From Labia minor (Eukaryota > Arthropoda > Insecta > Dermaptera > Spongiphoridae), in NCBI GenBank assembly GCA_963082975.1, contig OY720344.1, positions 81,952,053 to 82,016,052 on the forward strand: DNA of 64,000 bases. The letters are read 5' to 3'. The notes beneath the pieces were generated by a model that did no database searches, had not been told where the DNA came from, and worked only from the letters and a program-made list of their open reading frames with translations. How positions within the stretch are numbered: position 1 is the first letter of the stretch; every line of letters begins with the position of its first letter. Made by a program: the position numbers and the translations under genes. Positions 50,005 to 60,354 of this stretch are shown one piece after another.

Positions 50005-50259
50005 GTTCTCAACCACTGTGTCTTCAAATTTTACAAATGTAAAGTTCAAATTAAGAAAAAATACTTATTTATTTTATATGTATGTAAAAAAAGGTAAAAT
50101 GTTTTTGTGATCAGGCTCTTAAATATTTCCGACTTTTTTTCAATTTTTTCAATATGGTAAATAAGTAAATAACTTTTATACTTATCTTTTTCTTTGTGTG
50201 CCGCCAAATTTTTAAACCGTTAAAAGTGTGCCGCGGTAGGAGAAGGTTGAGAATCACTG
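50005..50259. mobile_element. hAT MITE with damaged left end
   Basis: Right end GGTTGAGAATCACTG is intact; the left begins GTTCTCAACC, lacking the outer CAGTGA. Target duplication GCTTATAA / GCTTATAC (49997-50004 and 50260-50267), central TA. The internal words TGCCGCGG and GCCGCCAAATTTTTAAACCG match the 2097 element family. Confidence 0.75.
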
Positions 50260-50267
50260 GCTTATAC

Positions 50268-50880
50268 TATAAAATGGGACTTCCTGGCTATATCTATGTA
50301 TTGGCAGGCAATATGTTTGATTGTTCTAAGGAGATAAAAGTACACAATATCTTAAATAAAGTCTCTATCTATTAATTAATTCCTTGGATAAGTTTAAACC
50401 ACTCATTCATCCACGTTAAGTCAAAAAATATAATTATAATGTACTTCTAAAACGATCCTTTCATTTAACAATTGATAATGGTAGTTATAATAAGAGGAAA
50501 TAGAACTTTTCCTCATTCCAATAGGGCTTTTATAGTACTTTTATTGAATAGATTGGCTCATTAATTTTTAATAGCATTGTTTAAGAAATGATCTTTTCAT
50601 TACATTTAAGATTAATTATACCGACTTTCAAACCATAAGTTAACGATCTATTTAATGTTAGAGTAATTAGATTAGAATCGATAGGGTATTCAATAAATAT
50701 TTATATTTTCCAAATTAATTGATGAATTTAAAGTTCGAATTGTCGAAATAGTATTATGATTCATTTCGTATTCAACAAAATAGAAAAAGAAAGAAAATAA
50801 GTTTGTATAAAATTTATTAATTAATTTCCCATCTGGGCAAAAAGACTTTAAAGTTTGTAGAATACTACGACGACATATGG
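50268..50880. other. AT-rich DNA, nothing recognised
   Basis: No gene supported. Confidence 0.5.
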
Positions 50881-51210
50881 AGAGATTCAACCGGCGAACA
50901 ATCTTCCGAAGAAAATAACATTGTCGAAAGTTTCCAAGGCATGCTTAACACTGAATAATGTTATTACTTCAACTTTTCCCCGGGTTTATCAGAAGGCAAT
51001 CACTTTCCGTTCGTAGATGGAATTCTCCATTAGAACCCTCGTAAACAACCGATTGTTTTAGGAGCACAAATCGAATTTCGAAAACTCCACAGGGATGCTA
51101 ATGCGCTCGTTCATATATGTTCAAGCCGTTTACGCTCTTTCAACACACCCGCAACCGGGGGTGGATCGTTTTCACACTTCCGAGATGGAGTCGTCTTTAA
51201 ATTCATATTG
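50881..51210. other. Balanced-composition island, candidate conserved non-coding DNA
   Basis: Unique and markedly less AT-rich than its flanks, with no ORF above background and no transposon ends. Confidence 0.3.
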
Positions 51211-51309
51211 AGTTAGTCAATAAATACATTATTGAAAAAAATTATTGTTATTATTTTTTAAGAACTGGAAAAAACCATTTAACTTATTTCTTTTATGTTG
51301 ATTGAATTG

Positions 51310-51860
51310 TTTTTTACTCGAGATTTTGGTGTTTTTATACGTTTTGAGGGTCCCTGAGTCATTTTCACTAAGGTTGAGAAAAATGTCTGTGTGTCTGTGT
51401 TGTGTATGTAGACAAGTTTACGCAAAAACGGTTTGAGCAAGAATAATGAAATTTGGTACACGGACATATTCAAAATTCGTAGATTTCTATCAACTTTTGA
51501 GAAATGTAGCTCTTTCGGGGTTATGGTTAGGGTTATTACCTACCACGTTTTCAATTTTTTTCCTCTAAACTTCCCGTAGAAATAAAAATATATGTTTGAT
51601 AGTTTTTCAAATGATTAAAAATTTTATAAATATATAGAATTTCAGCTTGATTGATGCGCTGAAAGTACCGGAATTAATTTTTTAACACGACTGCAAATCA
51701 CGCGCCAGCACGTGACTTGGTTCCATCAACACGCGCTGGTTTAATATATATTTATTAATTTTAATTTATAATTTATAATTAATTGAATTTAATTTAAATA
51801 AAATATATGTTAATTAATCCAATTCAAATTTGCGAGATAGTCGAGTGGAGACACTCAGGA
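51310..51860 (+). mobile_element. INE-1/Helentron-like element, family B copy 4
   Basis: Starts TTTTTACTCGAGATTTTGG, then GGTCCCTGAGTCATTTTCAC, a short GTGTCT microsatellite, the second block, the 3' subterminal repeat GCGAGATAGT (51832-51841) and a perfect hairpin GAGTGGAGACACTC (51843-51856). 51861-52180 is AT-rich with nothing recognised. Confidence 0.65.
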
Positions 51861-52180
51861 TTATTTTTTTTGGATTTTCGTTAATGTATTGTTTATTGAA
51901 AATAATCTATTAAATTGATTAAAAAAGACTAGGGAATTATTTATTTTATGAGATATTAACGGTTAACAAGATTATAATAGGCATCTGAGTAGTCAATCTC
52001 CTTTCTCCGTTTCTTTTTTAAAAGTATTTATCTTAAAAAGCTCTTATAGGAAGAAAAAAATTCAGAAAGATTTTTTTTTGATCAAGCTCTGAATAACACA
52101 AATAATCCGATTACTTATAAATGAAATCTTTTGAATATTTAAATGTATTATATATAATTATTAATATATTGTGTTAATTT

Positions 52181-52343
52181 TTTACTTTCCCGCATACAAG
52201 GGAAGTATTGGAATCGTCAAAAATTTCGACTTCGAGATTTCGATAGATCTTGACGTTTTAGACCTCCCTGAGTCGGAAAATACCATTTTTCGAATTATGT
52301 CTGTGTGTGTGTATGTATGTATGTATGTATGTATGTATGTATG

Positions 52344-52374
<31 letters not shown>

Positions 52375-52825
52375 TGTCTGCAAGCAAATTTACTCAAAAA
52401 CTAATCAATCTAGGACTTCGAAATTTAGTACACCGATATTATTCACAGTTTGTAGATTTCTATCAAAATTTCGTCAAAATCGGTTAACCGGAAGTGGTAC
52501 TTTACCTACACTGGTTGCGTTTACCTTTCAAGTAAAGTACCAGTTTGCTTCGAGATATTTGCTTCCTATTTTGTATATAGATTTAAAAATATGAAAAAAA
52601 TTCAGATACCAAATTTCATCATGATCTGACTACCGGAAGTGACATTTTACCTATTCAAGTAGCGTTAGGTGTAAATTATAAATATATATAATAGTGTTAA
52701 ACCATTTTACTTTATAATTTAAATTAATTAGTTTGTTTATTTTTATTGTTGTTAAAACATAATAATAATAACCTAATTACCTATTTATATGCGGGAAAGT
52801 CTAGGGGAGGACACTCCCGAATTTT
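52181..52825 (+). mobile_element. INE-1/Helentron-like element, family A
   Basis: Subterminal inverted repeats ACTTTCCCGCATA (52184-52196) and TATGCGGGAAAGT (52788-52800), an internal (GTAT)n microsatellite (about 52311-52373), and a terminal hairpin GGGAGGACACTCCC (52805-52818) followed by a T run. The first 130 bp align with the 5' part of family B. ORFs over the microsatellite are artefacts. Confidence 0.7.
52311..52373. repeat. (GTAT)n microsatellite inside the family A element
   Basis: About 15 tetranucleotide units, preceded by GTGTGTGTGT. Confidence 0.95.
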
Positions 52826-53159
52826 TTTCATTATTAATCGTCGCTTTTTGTGAAATCTATTAACCTAAAGTTTTCCCCAAATGTTCCATGATAAACATTA
52901 AATGACGGAAAAGTAAAATCAAGTACTTACTCAACAAAAGTATCTCTTTTAAATTTTGTGAATTCATCTATCCATTCAATTCCCTTTCACTTTTCTCGAA
53001 ACAATTTTATAAGAAAATCAATTGAAATCACAAACGTTTTTTTTTTAAACTTAATATTCTTTAAATTTTCTTTCTAAATAAGTTAGACACTAAAAAACTA
53101 AAGGTTAGCTAGGCTAGGGGAAAAATAAAATTCTTATCCGATGATACAAGTTACCCTTT

Positions 53160-53815
53160 TTACCGACCGACGATAGTAATTACCGACCGACGATAGTAAG
53201 GGAGGTATTGTTTTCACACCAAATTTCACATGTGGAGATTTTTACATAACTCCACGAATCATGCATTTTCTAAACAGAAAAAAGTATTTTAGCATGATGT
53301 CTGTCCGTCTGTCCGTCCGTCCGTCTGTCCGTCCGTATAGATGTGTACAGCCTGAACGGCTCAACCGATGAAATTTGGTATATTTACTTAATGCATCAGT
53401 GGGATGAATTGATCAACTTTTGGTGCAATTCCGGAAACCGGAAGTGGTAGTATTAGCGATCGACGATAGGAAGGAAAGGGTTATTTTCACACCAAAGGAG
53501 ATTTTTTTATATATCACCACGAATCATGCATTTTGTATTGGTTTTATCCTCGAAAAAAATCATATTTATTAGTTTTTTCTTGATTTAAAATTATATGACG
53601 TCATCCAGCCATGCATGACGTCACAGCCTGGTCTTGCATATATATTATAAATAAAATAAAATTAAAAATGTTTATATTTATTATTTATGTATCCATATCT
53701 GTTTTTTATTACATTAATAGATATATGAAAATTATTTGAAATTGTTTCTGTAGCTGGAAATTAATTTATTTCAAACCGTCGGTCGGTTCGGACCTGGCCA
53801 CAGGTCAACTTATTT
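53160..53815 (+). mobile_element. INE-1-like element, family C copy 3
   Basis: The 5' unit TACCGACCGACGATAGTA is tandemly doubled (53161 and 53181). (GTCC/GTCT)n lies at about 53298-53338, the 3' inverted repeat CCGTCGGTCGGT at 53776-53787, and the hairpin GACCTGGCCACAGGTC at 53791-53806. It closely resembles copy 2. Confidence 0.7.
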
Positions 53816-54749
53816 AAATGAAGGAAGTCAGTGTATTACATTTCTACTACTTCAATCTGTTTATCACATTTATAATATTTCGTGTTTCTTTAAATTAAAT
53901 TTTTAGGTTTAGAAATTTATTAGAATATTAAAATAAATAGAATTTCCAATTTCACTTAAGAAAAAGATAAATTCAATTTCGATTTAATGGAATTTTTTCT
54001 AGAATATAGAGAGAAAAACCGTTGAATTAACGCAAATTGGATTTTTCTATTCTATCGAGGAGGGAATTTTTAATACTGAATTCGACCCCATGCAATTTTG
54101 TTTTGTTTTTTATCGAGTCCAGTCCAGTAAAAGGGATTTGTCCTTTTCCTTCATCATTTTTTTTCTTATGTTAATTTAGTGAATAGAGTATCTACTATTT
54201 GTTTTCTTTTCTTTAGTGAAAGATTATACAAAATAATTAATTTAAATCTAAAAAAATATTTGTTCATAATTACATTAAAGATATACATTTAAAGGTCTAT
54301 ATGCACTCTACTTAAAAAATCTCAATTCTTCTGATTTAATAATGTTTATATTTTATAATTTGTGAATTATTGCAACTTGTTACTATATTCTGACAAAATT
54401 TTAACATTTTTATTAATAAAATAATAGTTGAATTTATAATTTATATAATTAAACGACCTAATCCTAAATTCCTTCTAAATGGCTCATTCCAAGGATAACG
54501 TATAAGGTAGAAAATTTCAAAAAAGTTGATCCATTCCAAAGTTATGGTCAAAAAACCGACCCGAATAAACTAGCCTCCATGTGGCGCCTCTGGTGGCTCA
54601 ATTAAGAAGTTGACACTCAAAATAAAATTATTAATTCTAGAAATTTCCATACAAAGAATGTTTATAATATTTAAATTCTCATATTGTATAATATTAAAAG
54701 TTAAATTAAATTAAATTAAATTGAATCCTAATTGATTAATATTTTTTAA
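53816..54749. other. AT-rich DNA, nothing recognised
   Basis: A less AT-rich piece at about 54465-54610 has no ORF or repeat partner. Confidence 0.4.
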
Positions 54750-54956
54750 AGTAAGTAATATTTTTTATATTTAAATTTATATTTTAAAAATAGTGCAATT
54801 TGCAAATTTCAGTGAAAACGAAGATCCAAATGAGAAAAAAAATATACTGTTTGATTTAAAATGAATTAAAACCTTTCGCATACAGAGTTTAAATAAATTA
54901 CTATATATTACATCGGGGGTACAGGGGACAGAGGCGAAGGCGCTCTAAGAAACTAG
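54750..54956 (+). mobile_element. Helitron 3' end, copy 3
   Basis: Body shared with 13980 and 11222 copies. The end has GAGGCGAAGGCGCTC (imperfect hairpin), TAAGAAA, then CTAG (54953-54956) followed by T. The 5' TC end could not be placed. Confidence 0.7.
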
Positions 54957-55430
54957 TAATAATAATATAATTAATTGCTAATGTTGATATTTTTCTGGTA
55001 ATTTCTTAATTTAAGAATTATAGCTGTTCATTTATGGAACTGTCAAATTAATTTTACATCTTAGTTTCATGATAGAATTCGGTCAAAATGAGTGGAACTC
55101 ATAAACAAATAATAGATCCAATTTTTATTAATTTAAAAATAATTATTTATAATATATTATTTGTTATATTTTTTCAATAAATACTCTTTAAAAAAAATAT
55201 ATAACTATATAATTTTATATCTAATCTTATTATGCTAGCTAAAATTGTATATATATATAACCATTGGTTCTCAAAAACCGCTCTAACGATTTTTTTCAAA
55301 TTCACACTAGATATAGTATTTATAAAGAAAAATTGAGTTTTATTGATCACATCTCTTGAAACTTACAGCTTCATTATTAATTTCTTAATTGAAAATTATA
55401 TATGGGTGTGACGTCATCAATTTTACTTCA

Positions 55431-56310
55431 ATATTTTTTTTATATTTAAAATATTTTAAAATAAAATAAATTTCGAAATAAAATTAAAAATATTTATTTT
55501 TAATAATATATATATATATATATATTTATTAATCTTAATTAATTAATTATTAAAAAAAAATACGGTTGGTTGATTCCCGCTTTTTTTTAAATGAATTGTA
55601 TTAACATTTTTTTATATATTTAAAATATTTTAAAATTCATTATTTAATTTCAAAATAAAATTAAAAATATTTATTTTTAATAAAATATATATATATATTT
55701 ATTAATCACTCTCAAAAAAAACAAAAACAAAAACAAAAAAACATCTACGTCTGCTAAGAGATTAAAAAATGTCGTTTTCATCATCTAACTATTATTAGTC
55801 TAATGGGTAGAGCGACTGTTTTGAATAGTCAACTTAGCAGGATCGAAACCGGCGGGAAAAAATTTTTTTTTTTTTTTTATCTATTATTTTATATTTATTT
55901 ATTCATTGTTCTTTGATTAAATTTAATTTCTTTTATTTTATTTTATTAATTAAAATGATGCAACATTTAATAATTGTAATATTGTAATAAATTTTATTTT
56001 TTTTATTTTATTAATTACTTATTAGTCATTAACTAATAATTTAATATTAATTCAAATTTTTTTTTTATTTTTTATAAATTTTTATTATTTAATTTTGCTT
56101 TTGTTTATATATATATTTTAATTAACTAATCTTATCTTTTAATGACACTCATATTGAAATTGACTCCCGCCTTTTTTCAAAAGATATTGTTTTAATATTT
56201 TTTTTATATTTAAAATATTTTAAAATTTTTTATTTAATTTCGAAATAAAATTAAAAATATATATTTTAATAATATTTTATAATTATAAATTACGATATAT
56301 ATTTATCATT
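55431..56310 (+). repeat. Three related AT-rich direct repeats
   Basis: A unit of about 100 bp built on ATTTAAAATATTTTAAAAT, then TTCGAAATAAAATTAAAAAT or a close variant and an (AT)n run, recurs from about 55438, 55615 and 56200. The second and third are preceded by TTGATTCCCGC / TTGACTCCCGC plus a T run. They look like diverged copies of one element; class unknown. Confidence 0.5.
55789..55860 (+). tRNA. tRNA-like sequence, probably pseudogene or SINE head
   Basis: D-arm AGTCTAATGGGTAGAG, anticodon arm GACTGTTTTGAATAGTC (5-bp stem with one G-T pair, loop TTTTGAA, anticodon TTG = Gln if real) and T-arm GCAGGATCGAAACCGGC (one mismatch, B-box GGATCGAAACC). T8 and A9 are present. The putative acceptor strands (CTATTAT and GGGAAAA) do not pair, and a T run follows. 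Probably not a working tRNA. Confidence 0.4.
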
Positions 56311-56446
56311 CTTCCAATAAAAAAAAAATATTCATGCACTTAGAAACATATCTAATAATACATATTTATGTATTATTGAGGACCCCAAGTTCCATGCAAT
56401 GATGCAACATTTAATAATTGTAATAAATAATTAAAGAATTGTATAT

Positions 56447-56790
56447 CAGCTCGGTGTCCCAAGTATTAATATTACCAGCCAAACCCAATATAATAATGAA
56501 TTATTTTTTTTTAACTTAATTACCTAGCCGAGGCTCGGGGTCCCGGTGTGATCTTAATATATTGTCAGAATTAGATAAATAATGTAGAGAGAAAAATTAT
56601 TTAAAAATAGATATTTATTTAAATGAAATAAAATTATTTAATTTACAGAATGAAAATGTCTATAATAATGTCTAAACATTTTTTCGAGCGACAGCTCGGT
56701 ATCCCAGGTATTAATATTACCAGCCAAACCCAATAATAATGAATCATTTTTTTTAACTTAAGTACCGAGCCGAGGCTCGGGGTCCCGGTA
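56447..56790 (+). repeat. Duplicated ~100-bp unit with GC hairpin
   Basis: Units at 56447-56547 and 56692-56790 share CAGCTCGGT, ATTAATATTACCAGCCAAAC and GCCGAGGCTCGGGGTCCCGG. In the second unit CCGAGCCGAGGCTCGG (56765-56780) is a perfect hairpin. The unit's own ends (AGCTCGGTA and TACCGAGC) are inverted. Class unknown. Confidence 0.6.
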
Positions 56791-58100
56791 CTTATAATAA
56801 TACCCCAAACGCGTACATCTACTATAAAGAATGTTTGATTTACACAGGTTTGTAGGACAAAAATAATAATAATAAATTTAATTAATGTATTTGAAAGAAA
56901 ATATTTTCAAATTTAAATTTCCTGTGGTTCATGAAATATAAACCTATCTACCAAACTAATAGATTAGTACTTATATCCCTAACAAATATTTAACTAACAT
57001 TATTTGCTTAAAATAAATATAATTTTATGTTATTACGTTACATCAGTGGTTCTTAAACTGTGGTCCGCGGACCCCTGGGGGTCCGCGAAGCCTTTACTGG
57101 GGGTCCGCGGTCCTCGGAAAAAAATCATCGTAAAAATATATACATATATAAATATTTAAAGTTCATTGTTTAACTATATCCTCCTAGAGAATTACGGCTA
57201 TAATTTAATACTATTAATAATACTATTTTATTTTATTAAATTGATAATTATGTCAATTAATTTTTTGTGAATAAATAAACATATATAAAAAACTATATAT
57301 AAAATTTGAATTTTCATCCATTCATTCATTTAAAATCATTTTTCGATTGTTCCTTTAAAATAACCCCTCTTAGGGGCTCGGAAGGGGAGGCATATAAGGG
57401 AATTTTCTTTCACTTTGTTATTGGGGAAAACCAGGGGAGGGGACAGTCTTACCCGGAAAAACCCAAATTGTCAGCGTCCACTCTGGGGTTTTAAACAGTT
57501 TTAAAGCAAATGTTAATTATAAGTTCATTTCTCAACGAGTTGTATCTTTAAATTATTTTTATTAATGTTAATTATAAGTTCATTTCTCAACGAGTTGTAT
57601 CTTTAAATTATTTTTATTAATTTAATTAATTATAATTAAATTATAGCTAATAATAGTTTATTATAGCTAATAATTTTTTTTAATTTTTAGTGTAATTTGC
57701 ATGATCATTATTTTATAAAAACACTAAACACATTTTGCAATTTCCCAGAAAGGCTGTTTTTGAGAGTAAGTATAAGTTAGTTTTATGAATAAAAAATATT
57801 TATTTTAATAATATTTTAGAATCAAATTACGAAATTAATAATATTTTAGAATCAAATTACGAAATTAATAATATTTTAGAATCAAATTACGAAATATATT
57901 TATTATATAAATTAATATTCATTTAAAATGATATTAAATCATTTATTTAAAATGATTTAAAACATTTATTAAAATGATTTAAAACATTCATTTAAAATCA
58001 TATTAAAACATAGCTAGTAAATAATAATTCGTTATATTTATATTATATTTATATTATATTTATATTATTGTAGTTCAATGTTAATAAATTACTCCATAAA

Positions 58101-59960
58101 ATGGATCGTTGGCTACAAACTGGTTCAACACAGAAACGGAAAGAATCAGATGATGAGGCATCAACAGCAAACTCTACCAAGAAACGCAAAACTAGAAAAT
58201 ATTCGGATGATTATTTATCATTTGGATTTACTTATATTTGCAACAATGATGTGGAAAGACCAGTCTGCGTTCTATGTCAGGAAAGTTTATCCAATGAAAG
58301 TATGAAACCTGCTAATCTCAGACGTCATTTACAAACAAAGCACAGCGAGCATGTTAGTAAGTCTATCGAATTTTTTAAAATGAAAAAAGAAGAACTTAAT
58401 TCAAGTCAGAAATTGATGGTAAAGACGGGATCTGGTGGTATGAGTAAGAAAGCAGTAATGGCATCATATGAAGTAGCTCTACTTATTGCTAAAGCAGGAA
58501 AGCCGCATAATATAGCAGAGCAATTAATTCTTCCTGCTACAAAAGTAATTACAAATATAATGTTAGGAACTAAAGCAGCAAACGATATAAATTTGATTTC
58601 ATTATCAAATGATACGGTTAAGAATAGGATTGAAGACATGTCATGTAATATAAAAGAAGAATTAATATCGAGAGTGCGCAAAAGTCACTATTACTCATTA
58701 CAATTGGATGAAAGTACTGATGTCACTAATAATGCCAATTTGTTAGCTTTCATTAGATATGAGTTTGAAAATCAAATACAAGAAGATGTATTGTTTTGTG
58801 ATTCACTACCTTCACGAACGACAGCTAATGACATATTTAACAGTTTGAATAATTTTATAACCGAAAATGAAATAGAGTGGCCAAAATGTGTTGGAATTTG
58901 CACTGATGGTGCTCGTGCAATGTCAGGTACAAGAACTGGATTGATTGCTCTTATTAAAAATGTTGCGCCTCAGGTTGTTTGGAATCATTGCTGCATTCAC
59001 AGAGAATCATTAGCAGCCAAAAATATGTCACCAGATTTGAAAAGAACATTAGACGAAGTAGTTAAAATTGTCAATTTCATTAAGGCTCGTCCACTTAATT
59101 CCAGAGTTTTTAAAATTTTGTGTGAGGAAATGGGTAGTCAACATACACATTTATTATTACATACAGATGTACGTTGGTTGTCCCGCGGGAAAGTACTCAT
59201 TCGCGTTTTTGAGCTTCGAGATGAAATACGATTGTTTTTAATAGATGCGCATTTTGAACTGACCGAATGTTTCAATGATTTTATCTGGTTAGCTAAGGTG
59301 GCTTACTTGACTGATATTTTTACAAAATTGAACGAACTTAATTTGAGCCTGCAAGGTACTGTTGTAAATATATTTAAAGTTGAAGATAAAATAGAAGCAA
59401 TGATTAAAAAAATCGACTTGTGGTCGAAACGCATCCAGAACGGTGTATATGAGTCTTTTCCAACTCTCAATGATTTCATAGAAAGCTCCAGTGAAAAATT
59501 GCTTAATCAAACGCGTCAATTATTTGTTGAACATTTAATTACTTTGAAAAGCAACTTCAGGAAGTATTTTTCTACTCCTGATCCTTGCAATAACTGGATC
59601 AGAGATCCATTTAATATGGAAATTACGAATGCTAAACATTTATCTGCACCTGAACAAGATATTCTCGTGGAATTATCATGTGATACAACTTATAAACTAA
59701 AATTTAACAAAACTGAATTGAGCAACTTTTGGTTACTTCTCAGGTCAGATTATCCTGCGCTTGCAAATAAAGCACTTCAACACTTGATTCCATTCTGCAC
59801 AACATATTTATGCGAACAAGCTTTTTCGGTACTATTTTATATTAAGTCTAAATATAGAAACAAATTAAATGTAGAGCCGGATCTTAGATTAAAAGTTTCC
59901 AATATTAAGCCAGATATTGAGATTCTTGTTTCAAGAAAACAACTGCATACATCTCATTAA
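58101..59960 (+). CDS. hAT (Buster-type) transposase, intact, copy 2
   Basis: Same 619-residue protein as the ORF at 39214-41073, with no amino-acid difference. It carries the BED finger (C56, C59, H76, H81), catalytic D203, D269 and E572, the CCIH and VRW motifs, and the C-terminal dimerisation segment. It sits 1057 bp inside its element, exactly as in the other copy. The AATAAA signal is at 60140-60145. Because the target-site duplications of the two elements differ, this is a separate transposition event and not a segmental duplication. The intact reading frame in two independent insertions makes a functional enzyme plausible; activity itself is inference. Confidence 0.95.
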   Translation: MDRWLQTGSTQKRKESDDEASTANSTKKRKTRKYSDDYLSFGFTYICNNDVERPVCVLCQESLSNESMKPANLRRHLQTKHSEHVSKSIEFFKMKKEELNSSQKLMVKTGSGGMSKKAVMASYEVALLIAKAGKPHNIAEQLILPATKVITNIMLGTKAANDINLISLSNDTVKNRIEDMSCNIKEELISRVRKSHYYSLQLDESTDVTNNANLLAFIRYEFENQIQEDVLFCDSLPSRTTANDIFNSLNNFITENEIEWPKCVGICTDGARAMSGTRTGLIALIKNVAPQVVWNHCCIHRESLAAKNMSPDLKRTLDEVVKIVNFIKARPLNSRVFKILCEEMGSQHTHLLLHTDVRWLSRGKVLIRVFELRDEIRLFLIDAHFELTECFNDFIWLAKVAYLTDIFTKLNELNLSLQGTVVNIFKVEDKIEAMIKKIDLWSKRIQNGVYESFPTLNDFIESSSEKLLNQTRQLFVEHLITLKSNFRKYFSTPDPCNNWIRDPFNMEITNAKHLSAPEQDILVELSCDTTYKLKFNKTELSNFWLLLRSDYPALANKALQHLIPFCTTYLCEQAFSVLFYIKSKYRNKLNVEPDLRLKVSNIKPDIEILVSRKQLHTSH

Positions 59961-59993
59961 ATATGTAAGTTATATTTAATGAGATAGATGCAG
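59943..59993 (+). other. Stem-loop spanning the transposase stop codon, copy 2
   Basis: Identical structure to that at 41056-41106, arms 59943-59964 and 59972-59993, again covering the transposase stop codon. Confidence 0.7.
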
Positions 59994-60354
59994 TTATTTT
60001 TTAAAATATTTCTTATTTAATATTTTCTGAAAAAAATTATAAAATATTTATATGAATTTAATGTAAGTACCCATTATAATTTGTGAGATTTGTTGCTATG
60101 ACAATGTTTGTATTTTCTTTCTTCAATATTATAATTTCTAATAAAATGTGTTCTACAATATGCAAAAAAATCGTTATTCACCAATCACTGTTAGAAATAT
60201 TCATCATATATCCTTGTCCTTATGAGATCGTAAGCCAGAAATTAATTAATAAAATGACGTAAAGTACCTAAAGTTGTGATGGGGGTCCGTCAAAAAAAAT
60301 TTTTTCAAGTGGGGGTCCGTGGAGTACATAAGTTTAAGAACCTATGCGTTACAT

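Larger units (their letters stand above)
57044..60346 (+). mobile_element. Full-length autonomous hAT element, copy 2 (3303 bp)
   Basis: Same length, ends and internal layout as the element at 38157-41459. The target duplication CGTTACAT lies at 57036-57043 and 60347-60354, again with central TA. All internal landmarks are shifted by exactly 18,887 bp relative to copy 1, so there is no net indel between the copies. By eye, the stretches I compared (both ends and the coding region) are identical. Confidence 0.95.

Noticed and set aside
52182-52594. Overlapping ORFs with MYVC and HTYI repeats
   Set aside because: They are translations of the (GTAT)n microsatellite inside the family A element, open in several frames because the repeat lacks stops.
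38149-60354. Segmental duplication or assembly error producing the two hAT copies
   Set aside because: Identity stops exactly at the TIRs and each copy has a different perfect 8-bp target duplication, so these are independent insertions.
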